In this document: positions 1 through 8,077 of the stretch, piece by piece
Layout: every line of letters starts with the position of its first letter
Numbering within the stretch: the first letter of the stretch is position 1
DNA from: Marinobacter salsuginis
GTDB lineage: Bacteria > Pseudomonadota > Gammaproteobacteria > Pseudomonadales > Oleiphilaceae
Reading direction: 5' to 3'
Assembly: GCF_009617755.1 (NCBI RefSeq)
Contig: NZ_BGZH01000001.1
Location: 1 to 64,000, forward strand
Length of the DNA: 64,000 nt
Position numbers and translations under genes: made by a program
Notes under the pieces: model-generated
Told to the model about the DNA's origin: nothing
The model's input: the letters and a program-made list of their open reading frames with translations, nothing else
Databases searched by the model: none

Positions 1-1
1 C

Positions 2-297
<296 letters not shown>

Positions 298-639
298 AAG
301 GGGTTCTACCCCGTTACTGCGCACCTTTCTAAAAAGAGTCCGAATTTCTTCTAGGGAGAGTCTTGGTCTATCTGTCTGAATATCCGCTTTGCGACCAAAC
401 CCAACTTCGCTTTTCAGTCAACGGGGTATGCTATTAGCCATGAAATCCACGTTGGGTGGGCCGGAGTAGTCAAATTAGTCGATCTCGAGGGGGCAGGGCA
501 GCTACCTGTATACGGCCCTATCAACAAGTTTATTCCAAGGTAGGTGAAAATTTTAACCGGTCATGTACGCAAACCAAGGGCATTCGAGGCGTTTGGATAC
601 TAATAACGACCGTGCTTTAAATGTTATTCGGGTGCTGGA
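298..639. other. Non-coding stretch after the IS end
   Basis: No convincing gene is seen on either strand. The DNA is less GC-rich than the bulk of the window. It contains GGGCAGGG at 491-498 on the plus strand, the KOPS consensus (GGGNAGGG) pointing toward the dif site at 2189-2216. Otherwise nothing recognisable. Confidence 0.5.
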
Positions 640-1443
640 CTAACCAACATATTCGCAGCCAACATCCTGCAACGCTTCCTTCAACGACTCCTCAGGAGGT
701 TCTTCGTAGATAAGCGTTGTTGAAGGTGACACATGGCCAGCAATCTTTTGAGCGACCTTAACGGACTTCTTTTGTTCATGAATGATATTCGTCATTAACG
801 TCCTCCGACCACTGTGGGAGCTGGCTCGCTCAATACCTGCCCACTGCCGCTGCATGAGAGCGAAGTGTTCCTGGAGAGTATTGGGAGAATAGGGGCCTCC
901 TTTTTGAGTCAGGAATAGGGGATCGGTCTTATTCACCGAAGGTTGCGCCGCCAAGCGGATCGCAAGGTAATTTTCGATAGCTTTTCTCAGCGCGATGTCA
1001 TCCATTGGAAGATCACGCGATCTACCACGATGTTTTTTGACCTCAGGATAAAAATCCTCTGGCTTGATCTCGGCGCCGGCCTTGGCCATGGTTTCAATTC
1101 GCTGAACAAGCTGGTGGAAATCGTGCACACTAAAACTGATCCGACGCCGCTGATACGTGGATTTGGATCGCCTCAACGCATCGGCACCCTTAGTGTAAGC
1201 CGCAGGCAACGCAAGGATTTCCTTAAGTTTGAAGGAGCGCTGAACAGAACCCGAACTCAGAGGGCCAAGCTCGGCGACGTCTTTGATCTGGAGTAGCGCG
1301 ATCTCCTGAACTCGAAGTCCGAGCTTGAAGCTGATCTGAACCAGAGCCGTATTCTTTTCCGGGTAACGATGCTCTTTGATCTTACCCAAGAGGTGGGCGA
1401 ACTGCTCGGGCGTGAGCACGCGTGCCTGGCCGGTTTTGCTCAT
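640..1443 (-). CDS. Tyrosine recombinase, catalytic domain only
   Basis: A 267-residue protein with the tyrosine-recombinase hallmarks: first Arg in GLRVQEIALLQ (near residue 43), HSGRRTLMT with the His-x-x-Arg pair, and GHVSPSTTLIYEE with the second His and the nucleophile Tyr close to the C-terminus. It would cut and rejoin DNA at specific sites. It begins almost directly with the catalytic domain (VLTPEQFAHLL), so the SAM-like core-binding domain of XerC/D and phage integrases is absent, and there is an unusually long stretch between the first Arg and the HxxR motif. I start it at the ATG giving MSKTGQ; a longer frame adds 11 residues. It sits about 0.75 kb from the dif site and beside an IS end. 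Its target is unknown. Confidence 0.85.
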   Translation of the reverse strand: MSKTGQARVLTPEQFAHLLGKIKEHRYPEKNTALVQISFKLGLRVQEIALLQIKDVAELGPLSSGSVQRSFKLKEILALPAAYTKGADALRRSKSTYQRRRISFSVHDFHQLVQRIETMAKAGAEIKPEDFYPEVKKHRGRSRDLPMDDIALRKAIENYLAIRLAAQPSVNKTDPLFLTQKGGPYSPNTLQEHFALMQRQWAGIERASSHSGRRTLMTNIIHEQKKSVKVAQKIAGHVSPSTTLIYEEPPEESLKEALQDVGCEYVG

Positions 1444-1491
1444 CGGGTAAGCTCCTGGTAAGCCGCAAGGATGCAAGGAAAGGGGAAAGAT

Positions 1492-1524
1492 AAAATCCGT
1501 AATAATGTTATTTTAACGGATTTT
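1492..1524. repeat. Inverted repeat upstream of the recombinase gene
   Basis: AAAATCCGT (1492-1500) and ACGGATTTT (1516-1524) are perfect 9-bp inverted arms around a 15-base AT-rich spacer. The element lies 49 bp upstream of the minus-strand recombinase start, between it and the next minus-strand gene. It could be an operator, a recombinase arm site or a weak terminator for the secreted-protein gene; the sequence alone does not decide. Confidence 0.5.
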
Positions 1525-1575
1525 GGCTAGGGGAACGAATATTGAAGGTTAGTAGTGGTTACATAGCCGGCGATC

Positions 1576-1965
1576 TCAGTCGCAACGCCCAATTATTTTC
1601 CCTACAAACAAGTTTCCTCCGTTGAAGGCGCCCAAACCATTGATTGATTTGGTGTGGACCAACTTCTTTCTTTCAGGGAAAACAGACCAGGTTTCGATAA
1701 CCGATTTACCATTTTCAACGGCGTCAACGCACAGTAGAGTCAGTGCTCCGACTTGGCTGCAACTCATGTCATTAGGAGTAACTTTGCTTTCCGGCCCATT
1801 CAATTCAACGATAAACTTTGCCTCGGTGATACCGTCCTCAGAGATTTCAAATTCGAAACCTTCGCGCGTGGACTGACCCTCAAGGTTACCGATGACGTAA
1901 CAGCCGGCAGCGGCATCCATTGGAGCCAACAACAATAAGAGTAGAGCTCTTATTCGTAGTCCCAT
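1576..1965 (-). CDS. Small secreted protein of unknown function
   Basis: I do not recognise this 129-residue protein. It starts with a clear Sec signal peptide (basic start, LLLLLLA core, cleavage probably after the AAAG region near residue 20). The mature part has four Cys (CYVIG near the N-terminus, MSCSQ, LLCVD, and GRCD at the very end), consistent with two disulphides in a periplasmic or outer-surface protein. No lipobox is evident. It lies between the recombinase and dif in AT-richer DNA, so it may be part of acquired material. No neighbour suggests a role. Confidence 0.6.
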   Translation of the reverse strand: MGLRIRALLLLLLAPMDAAAGCYVIGNLEGQSTREGFEFEISEDGITEAKFIVELNGPESKVTPNDMSCSQVGALTLLCVDAVENGKSVIETWSVFPERKKLVHTKSINGLGAFNGGNLFVGKIIGRCD

Positions 1966-2086
1966 CTTTATTAGATCCTCACTTCACAATCAGGTCGACT
2001 GTCCAAATTTAGGAAATAGCCGGTAGTAGGAATTTTGATCAGGGCCGCAGTTAACAAATACACCAAAATCAGCAATCTGAACGTTG

Positions 2087-2143
2087 TAGTACTTGTTGTG
2101 GAAATTTAGCACTTGTTGTGGAAAGTTTTAGTACTTGTTGTTG
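2087..2143. repeat. Three direct repeats of a ~20-bp unit next to dif
   Basis: The unit TAGYACTTGTTGTGGAAA begins at 2087, 2107 and 2129; the third copy is truncated to TAGTACTTGTTGT. Spacing is 20 and 22 bp, about two helical turns, so each copy would face the same side of the DNA. They end 45 bp before the dif-like site. This looks like a protein-binding array or a trace of repeated integration. Confidence 0.7.
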
Positions 2144-2188
2144 TCGGCCAAACAAACGGACAAAACAGCATCCAATCCCTAGTATCAA

Positions 2189-2216
2189 ACTGCGCATAAT
2201 GTATATTATGTTAAAT
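2189..2216 (+). other. dif site (XerC/XerD chromosome dimer resolution)
   Basis: The 28 bp comprise ACTGCGCATAA (XerC arm, 2189-2199), TGTATA (central region, 2200-2205) and TTATGTTAAAT (XerD arm, 2206-2216). As I recall the E. coli dif sequence, only the first two bases differ. XerCD, activated by FtsK, would recombine sister chromosomes here. The strength of the match, in a non-coding stretch, makes chance unlikely. Several KOPS-like octamers in the window point toward it. XerC-type elements (phage, IMEX) also use such sites, and a recombinase and an IS end lie just to the left. Confidence 0.92.
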
Positions 2217-2485
2217 TACGAACATGCAGCTACATCCGGTGCACCATATCAACATTGATTACCCTTCGCGCAAGCCAAGTCCCGCCCCCATCAAACCTTT
2301 GACATGCCCCGATAAAGACTTGCTTATACAGCCAATGAAGCTAAACTCCTATTCGGCTTGCTTTTTTACCACCGATTAATGGGTTAGCCGTATAACTTCG
2401 GCATGCCTACAGGACCAGTTAAGGCTGAAGCACTTCCCGGAATGCAGCCAATGATTGAATCGTTTCATCCATTAACAAGGTCAAA

Positions 2486-4633
2486 GTGCTGAGATTTTTT
2501 ATGCAGCAACCCCTATTGGCCCTGGGCCGCACTGCGCTTCTACTTCTTCCCGCTCCGCTGCGAGTGAGCGTGGTTTGTCTTGCGATATCCAATGGTGTTG
2601 CTGCTGCTGATCAATCCCTCTGGGACATCCCCCTGGAGGAGCTTGGGCAGATCCGCGTCGTATCGATTGCATCCGGCACTGAAACCCCTCTGGATAAGGC
2701 GGCTGCTGTTACCTCAGTTATCAATGCTGATGACATTGCGGCCATAGGTGCGACGGACCTCGACGAAGTGCTTGAGACTGTGCCCGGCCTTCACGTGAAT
2801 CATTCCGATCAGGGATTTTCTCCCAAATATGTCTTCCGAGGCATAACGTCGAGTAATAACGCCCAGGCACTCGTTCTTATTAATGGAATTCCCACTACCA
2901 CAATGGTTTACGGCAACCGCGGGAATGCCTGGGGAGGCATGCCGGTAAAGGCAATCGAACGGATCGAAGTGATCAGGGGTCCTGGATCTGCACTGTACGG
3001 TGCAGACGCCTACTCTGGCGTTATCAACATTATTACAAAGGGCCCGGACTCGATTGGAGGTCAGACTGTCGGTGGGCGCCTCGGCAGCTTTGATACTCGG
3101 GGTGGTTGGCTGGAGTCAGTGCACCATATTGGTGGTGAACTGGCGATGAGCCTTGTTCTGGAATACCAGACGACAGAAGGCTGGGACGACGTTATTGAGC
3201 AGGACGCACAGACGAGCTTCGATGAGCTGTTCGGAACTTCAGCGTCTCTTGCCCCAGGTCCGGTCAATACGGGGTCGGACCAGTTTGATGCCCGCTTTGA
3301 AATGGGTGACGACCGGTGGACCCTGCGCGCAGGCCTGCAGGATCGCAGTAATCTCGGTACCGGCCCTGGCCTGGCTCAGGCGCTGGATCCAGAGGGACAA
3401 TATGCGTCTCGCCGGGTAAATCTGGATTACAGTTATCGTTGGTCACACCTCGCCCCTGGCCTGGATGTTGAGGCTCGGGTGTTTTATTTCAATATCACCC
3501 AAGAACCGGAGAACGACATTGTTCTTTATCCACCAGGTGCTTTTGATGGTGACTTTCCCGATGGTTTGATTGGTAGCCCTGGCTACAAGGAAAATCAGGT
3601 TCGGCTCGATTTGAGTGCGGTTTACCGTGGCTTCAAGGACCATCGGGTCCATATGGGTGGCGGTACGTTCTGGGCCGATTTGTATGAAGTGACAGAAAGT
3701 AAGAATTTCAATCCCGACTTCAGTCCCAAGGGCGGCGTGGTAGACGTCTCTGATGATCCGAATCAAGTCTGGATGCCTGAGGAAGACCGTACCAACTACT
3801 ATCTGTTCGTTCAGGATGAGTGGAAGTTTGCTCAGAACTGGCAGCTGGTTAGCGGCGTTCGTTTTGATGAATACTCCGATTTCGGGAGCACGGTCAATCC
3901 TCGTGCCGCCTTGATATGGGCGACAACAGACAGTATCACAACCAAATTGTTATACGGACGAGCCTTTCGCGCGCCGTCTTTGAATGAACTGCATGCATCC
4001 AATAATCCGGTGGTTATTGGTAACGAAGAACTTGATGCCGAGACCATAGACACCTATGAAATCGGTGTATCCCATCAGGCAACCGCCCGTGTTCTGTACT
4101 CCCTGAACCTATTCTATTACGAGATTGACGATCTCATAAATGCTGAGCCGGTTGCAGGCCTCATTGCCAATCAATATCAGAACGTAGGTCAGCGAACCGG
4201 ACACGGTGGTGAGTTCGAACTGAGCTACCAGGCCACTGATGAATTTTCGGTGACGGCAAATTATACTTACCAGACCGCCAAGGATGAACTCACCAGCGAG
4301 TCTGTGGGCGATGCTCCCAACCACCAGGTTTATGCCCGCGCCGATTGGTCTCTGTGGTCTGGCTGGTTCCTGAGCTCTCAGGTCAACTGGGTAGGCGAGC
4401 AGAAAAGAACTGCCGCGGATCAGAGAGAACCTGTGCCCGATTCGACGACTGTGGATATGACCCTTCGAACAAAGGGCTTATGGCGTGGGCTCGATCTCTC
4501 GGTGTCTGTGAAGAATATTTTCAATGATGATGTGCGAGACCCAAGCCCTTTTGCCCAGCCCAGTCCGGCCATACCAAACGACTTTCCGATGCCGGGCCGC
4601 CGTCTGGTCGGAGAACTGTCCTATACGTTCTGA
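2486..4633 (+). CDS. TonB-dependent outer-membrane receptor
   Basis: A 715-residue receptor: N-terminal signal (about residues 1-41), then IPLEELGQIRVVSIASG, a plug domain with SVINADDIAAIGATDLDEVLE, VFRGI, VLINGIP and IERIEVIRGPGSALYGADAYSGVINIITK (through about residue 185), and a beta-barrel ending in the terminal aromatic GELSYTF. It would import a ligand across the outer membrane using TonB energy; the ligand is not evident. I use the GTG at 2486 because AAGG lies 5 bp before it; ATG at 2501 is the alternative. The LEEL...V pre-plug pattern resembles receptors that in other gammaproteobacteria lie beside YfiR/sensor genes (from memory), and such genes are present here on the opposite strand. 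It converges on the citrate-synthase-like gene with 14 bp between stops. Confidence 0.93.
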   Translation: MLRFFMQQPLLALGRTALLLLPAPLRVSVVCLAISNGVAAADQSLWDIPLEELGQIRVVSIASGTETPLDKAAAVTSVINADDIAAIGATDLDEVLETVPGLHVNHSDQGFSPKYVFRGITSSNNAQALVLINGIPTTTMVYGNRGNAWGGMPVKAIERIEVIRGPGSALYGADAYSGVINIITKGPDSIGGQTVGGRLGSFDTRGGWLESVHHIGGELAMSLVLEYQTTEGWDDVIEQDAQTSFDELFGTSASLAPGPVNTGSDQFDARFEMGDDRWTLRAGLQDRSNLGTGPGLAQALDPEGQYASRRVNLDYSYRWSHLAPGLDVEARVFYFNITQEPENDIVLYPPGAFDGDFPDGLIGSPGYKENQVRLDLSAVYRGFKDHRVHMGGGTFWADLYEVTESKNFNPDFSPKGGVVDVSDDPNQVWMPEEDRTNYYLFVQDEWKFAQNWQLVSGVRFDEYSDFGSTVNPRAALIWATTDSITTKLLYGRAFRAPSLNELHASNNPVVIGNEELDAETIDTYEIGVSHQATARVLYSLNLFYYEIDDLINAEPVAGLIANQYQNVGQRTGHGGEFELSYQATDEFSVTANYTYQTAKDELTSESVGDAPNHQVYARADWSLWSGWFLSSQVNWVGEQKRTAADQREPVPDSTTVDMTLRTKGLWRGLDLSVSVKNIFNDDVRDPSPFAQPSPAIPNDFPMPGRRLVGELSYTF

Positions 4634-4647
4634 TTAAAACCTCTGCG

Positions 4648-5445
4648 TCAATCCTCCCAATTTCGCTTGCCCACACCATGATAGACAATGCTCTCGCAGC
4701 GAATCGGGAAGAAGCTGCCCTCTGGTCGTGCTTTCGCATCTTTGAAGCATGGGGCCATACCCGTTACGAAACCGGGTGACAGCAGGAGCTGATACTCTTC
4801 GCAACTGAAGCCCATGTCTGCCGCAAGAGCGGCATGTACGGCGGCAACATTCATTGAATATCCGTACACACTGTTCACATGCTCAAAAACCTCAAACGCC
4901 ATTTTTAAATGGCGTCCATTTGAAAAGCCGTACTCTTTTGCCTTGTCCAGAGTAAAGGCAATGCGCTCGTCTGTTTTGGCGAGAGGGCGCCCGTAGCCGA
5001 ATAGAATACGCCCGAGGGCTTTCTCATTATCGACAAATTCTTCGATCTTACCGCCCTCCTCGCACCATTTTCCTGCCCTGTAAAAGAAATCGAGTGCTCG
5101 AACTTCGGGACGGCGACCGTAAATCGATGCCTCGGAAATACTTAAACCTGCCATCATGCCGAGCGAAGGGGTGGTACGTACAGAACCTGCCAGCGCTGCT
5201 ACGTGATTTGGCCAAATCGATGGGTCAGGGTAGCTGCTGCCCACCCAGTAGCAGTTCAGCATGTTGGCAACATTTTTACCGGGGTCCCTCCCCAGAATCG
5301 CAAACAGGTAAAGGTGCAGCCATTCCATATGGTCCAGCTCATGATGAAGATCTTTACCATGCATAACCACACGCTCGGTGAGAAAAGCCTTTCCAATGCG
5401 GGTTGTCAGGTGGCTCTCAGTTTCGTACAGCCGCTCATGATTCAT
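4648..5445 (-). CDS. Citrate-synthase-fold protein B, catalytic residues apparently replaced
   Basis: A 265-residue protein matching the short citrate synthase/citryl-CoA lyase superfamily: TRIGKAFLTERVVMHGKDLHHEL at the N-terminus, ALAGSVRTT, SEASIYGRRPEVRALDF, GYGRPLAKTDERI and NVAAVHAALAADMGF. Placed by eye against citrate synthase, the first catalytic His (HGG position) reads Tyr, the second (GFGHPxxK loop) reads Arg in GYGRPLAK, and the Asp position (NVDG) reads Ala. It is therefore probably not a conventional condensing enzyme alone; a non-catalytic or complementing subunit is likely. Its start is 3 bp after the stop of the next citrate-synthase-like gene, with GAGGAG ahead, so the two are surely co-translated. 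Last gene of a likely seven-gene operon. Function unknown. Confidence 0.8.
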   Translation of the reverse strand: MNHERLYETESHLTTRIGKAFLTERVVMHGKDLHHELDHMEWLHLYLFAILGRDPGKNVANMLNCYWVGSSYPDPSIWPNHVAALAGSVRTTPSLGMMAGLSISEASIYGRRPEVRALDFFYRAGKWCEEGGKIEEFVDNEKALGRILFGYGRPLAKTDERIAFTLDKAKEYGFSNGRHLKMAFEVFEHVNSVYGYSMNVAAVHAALAADMGFSCEEYQLLLSPGFVTGMAPCFKDAKARPEGSFFPIRCESIVYHGVGKRNWED

Positions 5446-5448
5446 TGG

Positions 5449-6273
5449 CTACTCCTCCTCACCGGCTTTTTTATAGGGGCCAGGATCTTCTTCCAGTTCA
5501 ATTGCGGGACTGTAGAAAGGAAACTTTTTCCAGCCCATCTTTCGTTGTTCCAAGGCATGAACCGCGGCACCCGGGAGCCTCAGCATGAGGTAGAGCATAC
5601 TGCCCTGGTCCTTATCCAAACCAAGATCTACCAAAGTTGCCGCCGCGACTGCACTGATGGATATGGGACAGCCAAAAAACTCTTCCAGATCACTGCGGTT
5701 TATCGCCAGCCAGGCTAACGCGCCGCTCTCGGGAGCGAACTGGACCAATAACTCCAGGGATTGAAGAAGCGTCGTCGGTATCTGGTCCCCGTTGGGATCA
5801 AAGCCAGGTGGATGCTCCATAGCCGGCCATATATCAGCCCTTTCGTCTTCCTCGGGAGATTGCAGACGGGTTATCCATTTCTCAACATCCTGCCCGCATT
5901 CCTGCCATAAACGCATACAGATCTCGAGCTCCTGGGAACCACCATAGAGTCCAGAACCAACAGCGAGTGCTGCCATGAGGGCGGAGCTATGGTTGGTTCC
6001 GGCGACCCCACCATTCATGGCCGCACGAATACTGGCCTCTTTTGGGCCGGCATTGGCAAGAACTAGCGCAAGCTTTTCAAGCAGCACCACATGGGCAGGC
6101 TCGGGTCGATCTCCCTTGAACATTAAAAGCAGATACTCGAACCAGCTTGCCCGGGCAATGATCTGCCCATAAACGTCATAGCCGTGGCAGTAACATGCCT
6201 TGGCTGCGAAAGGATTGGACTCTTCCGGCTCTTCAAGCCAGAAATTGGAGTGATAAACATAGTCTGATGGCAC
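5449..6273 (-). CDS. Citrate-synthase-fold protein A (citryl-CoA-lyase-like)
   Basis: A 274-residue citrate synthase superfamily protein: CYCHGYDVYGQII (RGYD-type start of the fold), WFEYLLLMFKGDRPEP, AALAVGSGLYGGSQELEICMRLW (active-site helix; Tyr where HGG has His), PPGFDPNGDQ at the GFGHP loop with no His in register, and AAATLVDLGLDKDQ with LRLPGAAVHALEQ at the C-terminus. It differs strongly from its neighbour, so the pair is not a recent duplication and more likely forms a heteromer. The start is GTG with AGGGGG about 7 bp ahead; 14 bp separate it from the upstream ThDP enzyme gene. The chemistry is unknown; carbon-carbon bond cleavage or formation with a CoA thioester is the family expectation, weakened by the residue losses. 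Confidence 0.8.
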   Translation of the reverse strand: MPSDYVYHSNFWLEEPEESNPFAAKACYCHGYDVYGQIIARASWFEYLLLMFKGDRPEPAHVVLLEKLALVLANAGPKEASIRAAMNGGVAGTNHSSALMAALAVGSGLYGGSQELEICMRLWQECGQDVEKWITRLQSPEEDERADIWPAMEHPPGFDPNGDQIPTTLLQSLELLVQFAPESGALAWLAINRSDLEEFFGCPISISAVAAATLVDLGLDKDQGSMLYLMLRLPGAAVHALEQRKMGWKKFPFYSPAIELEEDPGPYKKAGEEE

Positions 6274-6287
6274 GCCGGCCCCCTACT

Positions 6288-8024
6288 CTATTCGTGAGTT
6301 TGTATTGAGCTGGTTAACACTTTTATTCGGGAGCCCAATGGTGGCACCTGGTCGCCGTCAACGATTACGTCTAACAAGCATGGGCCAGGTCGGGACAGAA
6401 TCCCCTTAATATCAAGGTCAGCAAATTGTTCCATAGTCTCAATGCGGTAGGACTCGACACCCAATGCCCGGGCGATCATTGAGAAATCCACCCTTGGCAG
6501 CCGAGTGGCCAACTGCTCCCCCCCACTCAGTTTCTGTCCGTGGCTAACCATACCTAGTGAAGAATCGTTCAGCACCACCATGAGAATGTTCAGGTTTTCC
6601 TGGAGGGCTGTGGTCAACTCCTGCCCGGCCATGAGATAGCTCCCGTCACCGGTGAAACAGACCACAGGATGATCTGGATTGGCGCTGGCCATGCCCACAG
6701 AGGTGCCAATAGCCCAGCCCATAGCGGCGAACCCGAGACCTATATGAAAGTGATTAGCACCAGGGTGCATATTCATGGGGCGGTGTATATTCCAATAATG
6801 AATGCCCCATAGGAAGCTATTGCCGGCGTCCATCAAAACCCGCGTATTCTGGGGACAAATCCGGCTCATGTAGGTCATCAGAGTTTGACCCTTTATGGGT
6901 CCGGATCTATCGAAGCATTTTTCAGGGTCATCAAATCTGGTGTTGGCTGGTAAACGGTCGTTGTAGAAGACAGATCGGTTACTCTGAGACACTGAATCCA
7001 CACCGAGGGCATTGGATATGGATTCGAACAGGAGCTTTGGCGAACCCAGAACCACCAATCGGGCCATGGTAGATCGGCTCAGGTCTACCGGGTTGTTGGA
7101 GATGTGAATAAGCCGCTCGGAAAGTATTGTAGTGGGGTCCCATCCGCTGGTAGAAACTTCATCCAGTGCGGTACCAATAGCGACCACTAGGTCGGCGCTA
7201 TCTTCTCGCAGGGCATCAGATGCGCTTTCGTGACCGGCAAAGCCGAACACTCCCCGATAAAGCGGGTGAAAGCTGTCGATCAGCCCTTTTCCGCGTGGCG
7301 TTGTCACCATCAGCCAGTCTCGTGCCTCAGCTAAGCGCACCAGCAGTTCGCTGGCTTCAGATGCGCCCTCACCCAGAACGAGAGTAACTTTTCGGGCAGA
7401 CTCCAGTTCATTTAATGCGGACTTGGTAGAATGATCGCTCGGTGCAACTTCATGATTAGTGAAGGCGTTGAGCGTCGCGTCGATTTCATTGTCTGGGATC
7501 CTGTGGCGCATCACATCCAGAGGTATTCCCAGATGAGCGGGGCCCGGCTGGTTGCCCATCGCGTGGCTCACCGCTTGAAGCAATTTGGTTTCAAGCTGCG
7601 CGGGATGGGAGATTAACGTGTTATACCGTGTGCACTTGGCAAACATCTCAACGGTATGGATACCGGTGCATGAAGTATCCTGGAAGGAACCCTGACCAAA
7701 TCGGTCAAGTGCGGTTTGCGCTGTGATAACGAGCATTGGAATGCCATCTGCATAGGCCGAGGCCACACCCGTAAGCAGATTCGTGGCACCGGGACCCGCC
7801 GTTGAGCAACAAACGCCTATTTTGCCAGTCTCCCGTGCGTAGCCCTCCGCCATGAAAGCTGCGCCGGTTTCGTGCCGTGCCGTGATGGCCCGGATTCCGC
7901 CACGGCGCTCGCTTCTGGCCAAAGCGTCATAGAAGGGCTCTATACTGCCCCCCGGAACACCAAAAACATATTCAACACCGAGGTGCTCCAGATAGCGCAG
8001 TATCAGGTCACCGTTTCCGAGCAT
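6288..8024 (-). CDS. ThDP-dependent enzyme, acetolactate synthase/decarboxylase type
   Basis: A 578-residue protein with the three-domain ThDP enzyme plan. The N-terminal Pyr domain has EYVFGVPGGSIEPFYDAL and ITARHETGAAFMAEGYAR, including the Glu that activates ThDP; STAGPGATNLLTG and GSFQDTS follow. The middle domain spans roughly residues 190-340. The C-terminal PP domain has CFTGDGSYLM and VVLNDSSLGM, the GDG...N metal/diphosphate motif. Catalytic features look intact, so it probably decarboxylates a 2-keto acid. No small regulatory (IlvN-type) subunit gene is next to it, which argues against biosynthetic acetolactate synthase. It sits between signalling genes (53 bp upstream) and two citrate-synthase-like genes, suggesting a dedicated pathway of unknown product. 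AAGGA lies 6 bp before the ATG. Confidence 0.88.
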   Translation of the reverse strand: MLGNGDLILRYLEHLGVEYVFGVPGGSIEPFYDALARSERRGGIRAITARHETGAAFMAEGYARETGKIGVCCSTAGPGATNLLTGVASAYADGIPMLVITAQTALDRFGQGSFQDTSCTGIHTVEMFAKCTRYNTLISHPAQLETKLLQAVSHAMGNQPGPAHLGIPLDVMRHRIPDNEIDATLNAFTNHEVAPSDHSTKSALNELESARKVTLVLGEGASEASELLVRLAEARDWLMVTTPRGKGLIDSFHPLYRGVFGFAGHESASDALREDSADLVVAIGTALDEVSTSGWDPTTILSERLIHISNNPVDLSRSTMARLVVLGSPKLLFESISNALGVDSVSQSNRSVFYNDRLPANTRFDDPEKCFDRSGPIKGQTLMTYMSRICPQNTRVLMDAGNSFLWGIHYWNIHRPMNMHPGANHFHIGLGFAAMGWAIGTSVGMASANPDHPVVCFTGDGSYLMAGQELTTALQENLNILMVVLNDSSLGMVSHGQKLSGGEQLATRLPRVDFSMIARALGVESYRIETMEQFADLDIKGILSRPGPCLLDVIVDGDQVPPLGSRIKVLTSSIQTHE

Positions 8025-8077
8025 GGAGAGTCCTTAGAAGATATGACCAACGAATGGCAGACAGCCCGACAGCTTCA

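Larger units (their letters stand above)
1966..2485. other. 520-bp intergenic region holding direct repeats, dif and the receptor promoter
   Basis: No gene seen. From left to right it has three direct repeats (2087-2143), the dif-like site (2189-2216) and a TTGACA hexamer at 2299-2304 with TATACA at 2325-2330. The 20-bp gap between those hexamers is too long for a standard sigma-70 promoter, so that reading is weak. No Fur box or cobalamin riboswitch was recognised upstream of the TonB receptor. Confidence 0.5.

Noticed and set aside
2299-2330. Sigma-70 promoter for the TonB receptor (TTGACA...TATACA)
   Set aside because: The gap is 20 bp, too long for confident assignment; mentioned only as a weak candidate.
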